Shown here: positions 18,294 to 26,370 of the stretch, piece after piece
How positions within the stretch are numbered: position 1 is the first letter of the stretch
How the letters are laid out: each line of letters begins with the position of its first letter
Assembly: GCA_027030245.1 (NCBI GenBank)
Contig: JALVFE010000040.1
Location: 100,593 to 164,592 of the forward strand
Reading direction: 5' to 3'
DNA length: 64,000 nucleotides
From: Melioribacteraceae bacterium
Lineage (GTDB): Bacteria; Bacteroidota; Ignavibacteria; Ignavibacteriales; Melioribacteraceae
Position numbers and translations under genes: made by a program
The notes under the pieces: generated by a model
Told to the model about the DNA's origin: nothing
The model's input: the letters and a program-made list of their open reading frames with translations, nothing else
The model's database searches: none

Positions 18294-19280
18294 TCAATAC
18301 AGCGCCAATAAAATTGAAAATCTGTGAGCGGAGCCGAGACGTTCGAAATTTGCAAATCCGTAATCGAAAGTTACTTTAGCAATGCCGAGCGGAACTGTTA
18401 ATCCGGTTCCGAAAGAAAAATTTTGTTCGTCAACGTTGAATTTATATCCGGCTCTTGCGTAAAAAATTTCTTTCCAAGAATATTCAACTCCCGCCGAAAC
18501 GTTTTCGCTATTATCGTTCGGATGATTCAATTGCACCGACGTTGTAATTCTATGAGTTTCCGTTTGATACGGTTCAAATGCAAATCCCATTCTGAATAAA
18601 ATAGGCGGGGAGAAAGATTGCCAATCGGATTTTTCCCTTTTTCCCCACAAGAGCACTTTACCGTCTGGAGCGAATTCATTTCCGAAATTAGTAATGGCTA
18701 CAGCGAATCTCGTTGTTCCGAGTCCCGTCCAATACAAAGTACCCAAATCGAGAACGAACCCGCGCATTTTAAGTTTATCGAGCGTTTCTTCAACATATCT
18801 GATTGTTGCACCGAAACTGAATTGTTCGGTCATCTGCCGCGAATAAGTAACACCTATGGCAAAATCGCTGAATGAAAAATATTCCCCCGTTCCGAAAGGC
18901 ATAAATTCGGTAGTCACGGGCATATCGTCCATGTTAAGCGAAGTAAAAGACAAACCCACCGCATCGTTGTGTGAGAAATGATATATACCGCCTACAAATT
19001 GATGATTAATATCCGCAACCCAACTGTTATGCGAAAAGAGTATTTCATTCCCTTCGGCTTGAACGGCACCGGCGGGATTCCAATAAAGCGATGAAGCATC
19101 GTTGGCTATTGCTACAAAAGCATCACCGAGCGAAGTTGCCCTTCCGCCAACCCCGATTTTCAAAAATTGTACGGCAGATATTCCGGCACGCTGCCCGCCC
19201 AGAGTTGGGAAAAGTTGAGCTTTTGCTTCGGCGAAGAGTAAGAATATCCATATAAACAATAATTTTCTCATAAACAACAT
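18294..19280 (-). CDS. PorV/PorQ-family outer-membrane protein
   Basis: A 328-residue beta-barrel protein with signal peptide. The N-terminal LKIGVGGRATSLGDAFVAIANDASSLYWNPAGA is the signature of the PorV/PorQ (FadL-like) family found with type IX secretion, in which PorV shuttles cargo to the attachment complex. Amphipathic strands run to the C-terminus (FSILLALY). ATG 19280 is used; ATG 19271 (MRKLLF) is equally possible. A PorV-like gene beside sorting-domain cargo genes suggests a dedicated carrier for those cargoes, though this is inference. Confidence 0.85.
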   Translation of the reverse strand: MLFMRKLLFIWIFLLFAEAKAQLFPTLGGQRAGISAVQFLKIGVGGRATSLGDAFVAIANDASSLYWNPAGAVQAEGNEILFSHNSWVADINHQFVGGIYHFSHNDAVGLSFTSLNMDDMPVTTEFMPFGTGEYFSFSDFAIGVTYSRQMTEQFSFGATIRYVEETLDKLKMRGFVLDLGTLYWTGLGTTRFAVAITNFGNEFAPDGKVLLWGKREKSDWQSFSPPILFRMGFAFEPYQTETHRITTSVQLNHPNDNSENVSAGVEYSWKEIFYARAGYKFNVDEQNFSFGTGLTVPLGIAKVTFDYGFANFERLGSAHRFSILLALY

Positions 19281-19304
19281 ATAACCTTTAAATTAAGGTT
19301 TATA

Positions 19305-19370
19305 AATTCCAAATGACAAATCCCAAATAACAAGGTTAAATTCCAAAAAACAAATTCCAAATAATAATAT
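19305..19370. repeat. Left low-complexity array flanking the IVS-type gene cassette
   Basis: Repeated words AATTCCAAAT, GACAAATCCCAAAT, AACAAATTCCAAAT on the plus strand. The complementary words make up 19814-19845 at the other end of the cassette, so the two arrays are inverted relative to each other. Confidence 0.6.
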
Positions 19371-19416
19371 TATAATTTTAATACACTTTTATTAAAGCAT
19401 TTTAATGTTGACAACA

Positions 19417-19800
19417 TTAGTTGCTATTTTCATTTACTTTTCTTAAAATAGAAGAAAATATTTTTTTTAATTCTATCGATTCATGAATTAAACTTTCAAT
19501 ATCGTAATCATCTTCTAAACTATTTGATTCCCTAATTAATCTTAACCAATAATTGCTTTCTTTTGCTTCTTTTCTGCTAATTTTAATTCTCATTAGAAAA
19601 TCTTTTTTTCCTAAAGATTCATTGGCTTCAATATAATTTGCACCAATTGACGCAGAAGATCTTAATAATTGTTTTATGTCTTCTTTATTTGCCAGAGTAT
19701 AAGGTAACTTTTTCACAAATATTCTTACGTTTTTTGCAAATAAGAATGTTCTTTCTTCCAAATCGTATTTCGTTTCTTTGTTTACATTATCATCCATCAT
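19417..19800 (-). CDS. Four-helix-bundle protein (23S rRNA intervening-sequence type)
   Basis: A 127-residue all-helical protein. It shows the family landmarks LEERTFLFAKNVRIFVKKLP, LLRSSASIGANYIEANES, FLMRIKISRKEAKESNYWLRLI and IHESIELKKIFSSILRK. Homologues are coded in rRNA intervening sequences and as free-standing genes in many Bacteroidetes; their function is not known and they form pentamers in solved structures. It sits in the T9SS operon between the TonB receptor and the PorV-like gene, framed by inverted low-complexity arrays, which suggests insertion of a small cassette. Confidence 0.9.
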   Translation of the reverse strand: MMDDNVNKETKYDLEERTFLFAKNVRIFVKKLPYTLANKEDIKQLLRSSASIGANYIEANESLGKKDFLMRIKISRKEAKESNYWLRLIRESNSLEDDYDIESLIHESIELKKIFSSILRKVNENSN

Positions 19801-19813
19801 TTTTTTCGTACCA

Positions 19814-19845
19814 TTTTGGGATTTGGAATTTGTTATTTGTTATTT
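19814..19845. repeat. Right low-complexity array flanking the IVS-type gene cassette
   Basis: TTTGGGATTTGGAATTTGTT-type words, the reverse complement of the array at 19305-19370. The array abuts the stop codon of the TonB-dependent receptor gene (19844-19846). Confidence 0.6.
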
Positions 19846-22648
19846 AAAATTTTAAACTTACTCCAAATTTAATGTTTCTCCTTGTCAAGTATCTTGCAGG
19901 ATTAAACGGATACGGTGAAATCGGTGCTTGCAAATCGGGATACAGCGGATCGTTCCACGAAGACGGCGTCGGATCACCGTATTCATAAGCCCTTCCGGTA
20001 ACCGGATTAATTATATTCGAGTTTTTCGTATCCAGTAAATTGTTAATTTCCATAAAGATTGAAAACGTTAATCCGCCAAGTTCAAAATATTTTTCGATGT
20101 TCATATCAATGTAAAACCAATTATCGCCGATTGCTCCGTAAATATTTTTTCTGTCTCTTATGTATTCCGGTCTTCCGTCCAAATCGTAATTCCCGGTAAA
20201 TACATACGGCGTATACCTTTTACCCGATTGGTAAAAAGCGCGAACGTAAAAATTTATATCATCCAAAATTCCTTTACCGAAACCGAAAAGGGGTTCGCCT
20301 TTCGGGATGTAAAAATTTGCGCTTGCCGAAATGGTCAGTGGTCTGTCCCAGGCAACGTAATCTTCTTTTACCGAAGCGTCCAAATCCCCGCGCAAAATCA
20401 AAACCCCTTCGTCGGCGGACGAAGATTTACCGGTTACTATTGCATAAGAGATTGAAGCTTTTCCGTTAAACCATTTACCGATTCGCTTTTTGTATTCCAG
20501 TTCCAAACCGCGAGACCGCGCATAATCCAAATTTGCATAAGTAATGAACGAACGGGTGGCAAACCTTGCCGATTTAATTTTCGCGGTTCGCGTTCTTACA
20601 TAATCGAAAATGTCTTTGTAGTAAGCTGTAACCGTAAGTACATCATTTTGGGTAAACTGTGTTTTCAAGCCGAGTTCATAAGCAACGGTGGTTTCGGGAT
20701 TTAAGTTCGGGTTTCCGAATTTCTGAAACGAAGACTGTGCCGTTGCGGGATTCAATTTGGCATAAACAAATTGCGGCTTCGGCCATTTACTGAAATGCCC
20801 GTAAGAGAAAAATAAAATTTGGTTATCTGTTACCGGATGCGAAATTCCCAACCGGGGACTCAGCCGCGCTTTGAATCTTCTGTTGCCGAACCATTTAAAT
20901 GAATCTTCTTTGTAACGTTTTCGGATTTCATCGGGGATTGTAACAACTTTAGGATTGTCAACAGCGTCGTCTACAAACTTACCCGGGAACCAATAATCGA
21001 GACGCAACCCGAAATTTAATATCATCCCGCTGAAGTTTATATTATCTTGCGCATAGAAAGAACCGACCGCAGGATAAACTTTATAAATATCGTTGTTCAA
21101 CCCCAGTTCACCAATCCAAGGTTTGTAAATATCAACTACTTGCATTTCCTGGAATCTTAAATTAAAGCCGGCTTTAAATTTATTCTTTTCGTCGAAGAAA
21201 CTTGTAATATCGCCTTTAATCGAATATTCTTCGATGTAATGATCATGCCAGGTAAAAGGATTACCGACATCCCAGAATCCGTCGCCCGGGATAACGCCAA
21301 TAGTGTCTCTATCCAAATTATAATATTCAATCGGAAAGGTTACGATGTCTTTCGGTTCTTCGTATTCGTACCAATACTTTCCGTTGGCATCGGCGCGAAG
21401 GTTTGAGAAGAATTTATTTAATTTTAATTCGTAAAATGTTTTAGAATTTAGCGTGTGCGTCCAACTTATTGTGTGATATTTGTTATTGTGCGTAAATACG
21501 TTTGCGTTATCCAATATTTTTTGGAACCTGTATTGATAACCCGGACTAGGTTGAACGTATTCCAAATTTGTCTGAAGCGATTGGGAATTTTGATTTATGC
21601 TAACCGATTGATTGTAAGAATAAATCAATTTCATGGTAGGATTTATAATGTAACTGACTTTCCCGAGCCAGAACCAACTGTTTTCCGCGCGCGGTGCAAA
21701 CCTGGTTCCGTAAAATGTAGAAGAATAAATTTGATGTGCGGTCGGTTTATAAAATCCTTGAGTAATTCCATCGCTTATGCCCATGTAAAAACTTCCGAAT
21801 AAAAATATTTTACCTGGAATTTTAATTCCCAATGCGGGAAGGAGTTTGCTTGTTATGGGTTCGGGACCGCTGGCGTTGGCTTCTACAATATCGGTATTAA
21901 AAACATGCGGCGAATTTAAATTACCGAAGTTGTCCCTTTTGTATGATAGATAAGCCGAATATTTCGATCCGCCTTCCCGGGTTTTTACGTTAACCACTCC
22001 CGATGTTGCCTGACCGTATTCCGCGTTGAAACCGCCAGTAATAATTTCCACTTCTTCAATTGCGTTAGCGCTTAATTGCAAACCGAAACCTGTGCCGGAC
22101 AAAGGGTCTTGAACCGAAACACCGTCGAGCAAAAATGCATTTTCGTAAGATCTTCCGCCGCGTATATGAATCTCGTTGTTCGATTCAACAATACCGGCTT
22201 GTTGCGTAACAATATCTTTAATATTTTCAACTACCGCGTTTTCTATTTCTTCTTTCGAAACCGTACGTACGCTTTGAGTTTCTTCGACATCAACCAAAGG
22301 TTTATCGCCTACGATAACAACGTCTTGTTCAAGTGTAAGCACAGTCTCTTCAAGTTTAACATCTATTTGCAAGGTTTTGTTAGGCTTTACATCCAGACCT
22401 GTAAATTCCATTGTTTTATACCCGATAAGGGAAACCTGCATTGTGTAAGTGCCAGGATTTATTCCATTGATAACGTACTTTCCGTTAAAATCCGTAGCGG
22501 CACCGTAATAAGTTCCTTTAAGCAAAATGTTAACGCCCGGAAGCGGATCGTTTGTTTTAGCATCGCGCACCGTTCCGGCAATTTTACCTTTTCCTTGCCC
22601 AAATGCGAGCATATACGGTATCAATATGAAAAGAATTATTTTTTTCAT
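19844..22648 (-). CDS. TonB-dependent receptor with carboxypeptidase-regulatory-like N-terminal domain
   Basis: A 934-residue outer-membrane receptor. The signal peptide is followed by a CarboxypepD_reg-like beta-sandwich (GTVRDAKTNDPLPGVNILLKG, residues 25-110), then a plug domain (NIKDIVTQQAGIVESNNEIHIRGGRSYENAFLLDGVSV ... YGQATSGVVNVKT) and a 22-strand-type barrel ending in RNIKFGVSLKF with terminal Phe. It resembles OmpA-linked CarR/TonB proteins of Bacteroidetes. The ligand is unknown. It overlaps the preceding lipoprotein gene by four bases and belongs to the same operon as two sorting-domain proteins. Confidence 0.93.
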   Translation of the reverse strand: MKKIILFILIPYMLAFGQGKGKIAGTVRDAKTNDPLPGVNILLKGTYYGAATDFNGKYVINGINPGTYTMQVSLIGYKTMEFTGLDVKPNKTLQIDVKLEETVLTLEQDVVIVGDKPLVDVEETQSVRTVSKEEIENAVVENIKDIVTQQAGIVESNNEIHIRGGRSYENAFLLDGVSVQDPLSGTGFGLQLSANAIEEVEIITGGFNAEYGQATSGVVNVKTREGGSKYSAYLSYKRDNFGNLNSPHVFNTDIVEANASGPEPITSKLLPALGIKIPGKIFLFGSFYMGISDGITQGFYKPTAHQIYSSTFYGTRFAPRAENSWFWLGKVSYIINPTMKLIYSYNQSVSINQNSQSLQTNLEYVQPSPGYQYRFQKILDNANVFTHNNKYHTISWTHTLNSKTFYELKLNKFFSNLRADANGKYWYEYEEPKDIVTFPIEYYNLDRDTIGVIPGDGFWDVGNPFTWHDHYIEEYSIKGDITSFFDEKNKFKAGFNLRFQEMQVVDIYKPWIGELGLNNDIYKVYPAVGSFYAQDNINFSGMILNFGLRLDYWFPGKFVDDAVDNPKVVTIPDEIRKRYKEDSFKWFGNRRFKARLSPRLGISHPVTDNQILFFSYGHFSKWPKPQFVYAKLNPATAQSSFQKFGNPNLNPETTVAYELGLKTQFTQNDVLTVTAYYKDIFDYVRTRTAKIKSARFATRSFITYANLDYARSRGLELEYKKRIGKWFNGKASISYAIVTGKSSSADEGVLILRGDLDASVKEDYVAWDRPLTISASANFYIPKGEPLFGFGKGILDDINFYVRAFYQSGKRYTPYVFTGNYDLDGRPEYIRDRKNIYGAIGDNWFYIDMNIEKYFELGGLTFSIFMEINNLLDTKNSNIINPVTGRAYEYGDPTPSSWNDPLYPDLQAPISPYPFNPARYLTRRNIKFGVSLKF

Positions 22649-24201
22649 GGGCTGAAACCGAATTCACCGTAAAATATAAGTTCTAAAAATTCTCCGATGT
22701 TGCCGTTACCGTTACACTGATTTAAAGGCAAACCAATAAAAAATAAATTTTTTGTATTTGTAATAAAACCGATATTTCCACTAAGTTGAGAGCTTTCCAA
22801 ATTGTAAACCGGTTTTGCAACCAAACCGTTTGGGAAATATGTTCTCACAAACCCGATTGTAGTTTCAACCTTCAATTCCGGAAAATTACCGGATGAAGAA
22901 TCGGGAATTACTTTTGCCCCGGGCAATAAAAACGGAAGCGATTTTTTTTGTCCCAAACTATCAACAGGTAAAAAATTCTGAAGCGTCGGTAAATCAAATT
23001 GAAAATTTGCGGAAGAATCCTGAAACGTCATCGAAAAAGCAATTTTACCGCCGTTCTGTAAATATTCTTGCGTAACGGAATTTATAACTTCCAGCGACGG
23101 GCTGGCATCCGAATACCAAAAAATATAATCGAATAATTTCAAGGTTTCCAAAAGCGTAATGTTTTGATACGGAAGAGCGGTTTTCTCCAGATCAATTACA
23201 TCAAACTTTCCGGATAATTCGGAATTATGCAAACTGCCGAACTGCGTGTTATAAAAATCTTGTATGTTTTCCGAAGCGGAATAGTCATCGACAATAAGCA
23301 ATTTCCCTTTAGGCTTTTTCACAAACCAATTTGAAGATGTATCGGGTAAAGTAATTATTTCGGATTCGGCTCCGGAAATATCCTTCGCTTTCAAATATAT
23401 GGTATTGTAATCATTTAGTTTTAAATTTGTTAATTTTTTATCAAGTTTTTTGTTTGGGTTTCCGTCAACATAAACGTTGAATGACGGTTGGGGGTCGTCG
23501 GGATTATCTATAATTAAACTTACCAGCCTTACATTTCCGTTTAATTCAATAAATCCGGATGTATCGTTCAACGCAAGCGAAATACTTACAATGGATTCGT
23601 CCCCGTCCAAATCGTGAGCTTTCCAACCGATTGTCATAACCGGAAACGATTCGGCGGGCAAACCGGAAAGTTCGCTCCACTCTACTACCGGCGCGGAGTT
23701 TTTAATCGGGAATTTTTGTTCGGCCGGAGTTTTATCCACGGCGCCGATATCGTAATAAGTTTCCCCCGCATCGTAAACGCCGTTTCCGTTTTTATCCACG
23801 AACGGTTCCGGACCGAAATCGACGTTGTTTCTTACAATTTTCGAATCGTATTTTCCGTTACCCGAATTATCTGCAGCAGCTACTTTAAAAGTATAGTTTG
23901 TATCCACTGTTCCTATCGGTAGTGAAAAAACGGAATCGTTCTTTGTGGTAAAGTGCCATACCGAATCGAGACCTTCCCACATGAAATAGTATCCGACTAT
24001 CAATCCGTCCGGATCGTCTCCCCACCAATGAACCTGAAGCCGGCTTTTTTGTTGACTGATGGAACTATCGGGAAACAAAAACAAATGAGTTTCGGGCGGT
24101 TTATTCCCCACCGGCGTATCGGTAATGCTTTCTTTACATGCAAAAACCAATACGCCGAGTAAAATAAATACGAGAATTATATTTCGATATCTTTTAATCA
24201 T
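22645..24201 (-). CDS. Surface lipoprotein with Ig-like domains and calcium-binding loop
   Basis: A 518-residue lipoprotein (lipobox LVFAC in the first 22 residues). Residues 35-130 resemble a fibronectin/Ig-like sandwich (RLQVHWWGDDPDGLIVGYYFMW), residues 138-150 carry a dockerin/EF-type loop (DKNGNGVYDAGE), and a second sandwich follows (VVEWSELSGLPAES ... DLDGDESIVSISLAL). The last 230 residues look like a Rossmann-like region (KGKLLIVDDYSASENIQDFYN). I do not recognise a named family. Position directly before the TonB receptor gene suggests a partner on the cell surface. Confidence 0.75.
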   Translation of the reverse strand: MIKRYRNIILVFILLGVLVFACKESITDTPVGNKPPETHLFLFPDSSISQQKSRLQVHWWGDDPDGLIVGYYFMWEGLDSVWHFTTKNDSVFSLPIGTVDTNYTFKVAAADNSGNGKYDSKIVRNNVDFGPEPFVDKNGNGVYDAGETYYDIGAVDKTPAEQKFPIKNSAPVVEWSELSGLPAESFPVMTIGWKAHDLDGDESIVSISLALNDTSGFIELNGNVRLVSLIIDNPDDPQPSFNVYVDGNPNKKLDKKLTNLKLNDYNTIYLKAKDISGAESEIITLPDTSSNWFVKKPKGKLLIVDDYSASENIQDFYNTQFGSLHNSELSGKFDVIDLEKTALPYQNITLLETLKLFDYIFWYSDASPSLEVINSVTQEYLQNGGKIAFSMTFQDSSANFQFDLPTLQNFLPVDSLGQKKSLPFLLPGAKVIPDSSSGNFPELKVETTIGFVRTYFPNGLVAKPVYNLESSQLSGNIGFITNTKNLFFIGLPLNQCNGNGNIGEFLELIFYGEFGFSP

Positions 24202-24204
24202 TAA

Positions 24205-26358
24205 TTATTTTAATAAAATCATTTTCTTAACCGATATCAAATCTCCCGCGGTTAAACGGTAGAAATAAATTCCGGACGATAAAGCACTGGCGTTAAAAAC
24301 AACTTGGTAACTGCCCGGTTGTTGTTTTTTGTTTACCAGGGTAGCAACTTCCCTTCCCAGAACATCGTAAATTTTTAATTGAACGGGACGAAAATTTTCG
24401 TCCCCTACAGCAACTGCGGGAATTGAATATTTAATTGTTGTTGTGGGATTAAACGGATTCGGGTAATTTTGGTAAAGCTCGAACTTATTTGCCAATACCG
24501 GATTTTCATTAATGGCGGTAACGAATCCGATGAAATCATCGTTTTTTCTCGGCACCAGTTTAAAGTTTCCGAAAGAATAAAAGAGTATTCCCCTTAATTC
24601 ATCGAAATGGTTCCATGTTCTAATTCTGATGGGTTGATTTTCCAGATCGGCGCTCCAGAAATTGTGGTAATCGTGTGTTCCGTCTTGCAATTCCACGCGC
24701 ATGGAAACACCGGAAGTATCGGCGACCAACATTTCGCCGAAATTTCTGTTCCCGCCCGTACCTTCGTCGGGACCGGGTTCACCGTTTGCATTTTCATCTA
24801 CCACGGAAATATTTTTAAGGGACAATAAAACACCTTCATAAGATTCCGCCGGAAGTTCTTCGGTACCGGATCCATTAATAACCGCAGTGGAAACTTCATA
24901 CGGTTCGGGTATTTCATTTCCGCTGCTGTTTACGGTAACAGTTGCGCCGGAAGTTAAATTACCAATTCTCGTAACCCCGAAACTCTCGTTTACAATTCCG
25001 GTAACGGTTACGTTGTCTCCTCTTTTTAAAGCATGTGCATCAGTTCCGAAAACTTGAATTCCGCTCCACGGTCCGGTTCCGTTTTGAATATAGACTTGCG
25101 GACCGATTAAATTTCCGTCGCCTTCGATATCGGATGTATCTGCCGTTACAATTCCACTAACCGTAACCGTGTAATTATTATAACCGCTAAAACCGCTGCC
25201 GAACGGAGAATATTGAACATCTTGAATTGTAAGCGGGCGGTTCAACGTAAAATAGAAGTAAGGGCTTTCTTCACCGCCGATCGGATTTGTTGAGACTGCG
25301 CTGTCAGCATCAACGGCTTCAATGTAATATGAAATCATTGTAGAATCCGGCTGTCCCGGAATTGTTGCCGACCAAGTCATTGTAAGCGAATCCGTAAGCG
25401 TCATGGGAACAGTGACATACGGACTTCCAGATACGCTGTATTTCAAATCGGCTGATATAACCGGCGCAGTTGAATCTGAATCGTAAACGCGGGCGGTTAT
25501 TGTTACGTCTTCGTTAAAACCGACCGTTCCTTTATCCCTTTGAACTTCGGTAATGTTGGGCGGACTGACCGTTCCGTATTTTATATCATCCGGGAATACA
25601 GGATTAATCATAAACCAATGCGGAGCAATGTTTGTACGTGTTTCTATATATCCTCGAATGTAATCTATTTTGGTCCCGGGCAAAGGTGCAGGAGTTCTGC
25701 GGAAATAATCGGCATTGTTTCCAACCACGATACTCGAATTATTTTCGTCAAAAATTGTAAATGTGTTGTATCCGATTGCACCGGGATCCGAAGTAGTTAA
25801 ATTTCTCAATTCAACGTAAACCCCTTCCCATTTTTCAGCAAGGAAATTCGGGCTGGACGTACCTTTTTGAACCAATGAATCCAATGTTAATAAAACAGGT
25901 TTGGGTCTGTTTTGAACGCCGATAATATCAGACGCTTGAAAATCCAAAGCATTTACTTGAGTAGTAGTAAAATATTCGTTAACAACAGCTTTAAATTTTA
26001 TAACCAACCCTGTATCCAAAACCGCAAAAGACGGCGAATTATTTTCGTCTCTGACTAAAATTCCAGACCATTCCGTCTCCGAAGTATCCTGCAGATAAAT
26101 TGCCGCTGCACCGGCATGTAAAGATCTAATACTATCGGGATTTGCGCCTTCGTAAGGAGGATTCATAACAACACCCGTAACTATTACGGTATCGCCGAAT
26201 AAGGGTGGAACAGGCTCCGACCAACTGACGCCGGCTGCCAGCAAAGAACTGTCCGGGACAAATTGAATATCCCTTATCGATACTTCTGGGTAATTTTGAG
26301 CGTAAATGTTTAAACTAAAAAGCAAAACCACACTTAAAAGTAATTTTCCGAATTTCAT
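24205..26358 (-). CDS. Secreted OB-fold-type protein with T9SS type A sorting domain
   Basis: A 717-residue protein with signal peptide. Two regions (about residues 25-250 and 365-610) have OB-fold-like segments of the sort accompanying extracellular nucleases (IYLQDTSETEWSGILVRD, VYIQNGTGPWSGIQVFG, KRGDNVTVTGIVNESFGVTRI). Between them is an Ig-like unit (VTITARVYDSDSTAPVISADLKYSV). It ends in a full type A sorting domain (NYPNPFNPTTTIKYSIP ... VKKMILLK). The operon also contains an EEP nuclease with a sorting domain, so the two may work together outside the cell; that is inference. Confidence 0.82.
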   Translation of the reverse strand: MKFGKLLLSVVLLFSLNIYAQNYPEVSIRDIQFVPDSSLLAAGVSWSEPVPPLFGDTVIVTGVVMNPPYEGANPDSIRSLHAGAAAIYLQDTSETEWSGILVRDENNSPSFAVLDTGLVIKFKAVVNEYFTTTQVNALDFQASDIIGVQNRPKPVLLTLDSLVQKGTSSPNFLAEKWEGVYVELRNLTTSDPGAIGYNTFTIFDENNSSIVVGNNADYFRRTPAPLPGTKIDYIRGYIETRTNIAPHWFMINPVFPDDIKYGTVSPPNITEVQRDKGTVGFNEDVTITARVYDSDSTAPVISADLKYSVSGSPYVTVPMTLTDSLTMTWSATIPGQPDSTMISYYIEAVDADSAVSTNPIGGEESPYFYFTLNRPLTIQDVQYSPFGSGFSGYNNYTVTVSGIVTADTSDIEGDGNLIGPQVYIQNGTGPWSGIQVFGTDAHALKRGDNVTVTGIVNESFGVTRIGNLTSGATVTVNSSGNEIPEPYEVSTAVINGSGTEELPAESYEGVLLSLKNISVVDENANGEPGPDEGTGGNRNFGEMLVADTSGVSMRVELQDGTHDYHNFWSADLENQPIRIRTWNHFDELRGILFYSFGNFKLVPRKNDDFIGFVTAINENPVLANKFELYQNYPNPFNPTTTIKYSIPAVAVGDENFRPVQLKIYDVLGREVATLVNKKQQPGSYQVVFNASALSSGIYFYRLTAGDLISVKKMILLK
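24385..24404 (-). repeat. 20-base perfect palindrome inside a T9SS sorting domain
   Basis: GGGACGAAAATTTTCGTCCC, followed by CTACAG so that the arm extends like the intergenic palindrome at 15850-15879. It encodes part of the AVAVGDENFRPVQ loop between KYSIP and LKIYD, the same loop that carries the unrelated palindrome at 16088-16138 in the nuclease gene. Confidence 0.75.
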
Positions 26359-26370
26359 AACTACCTCTTG

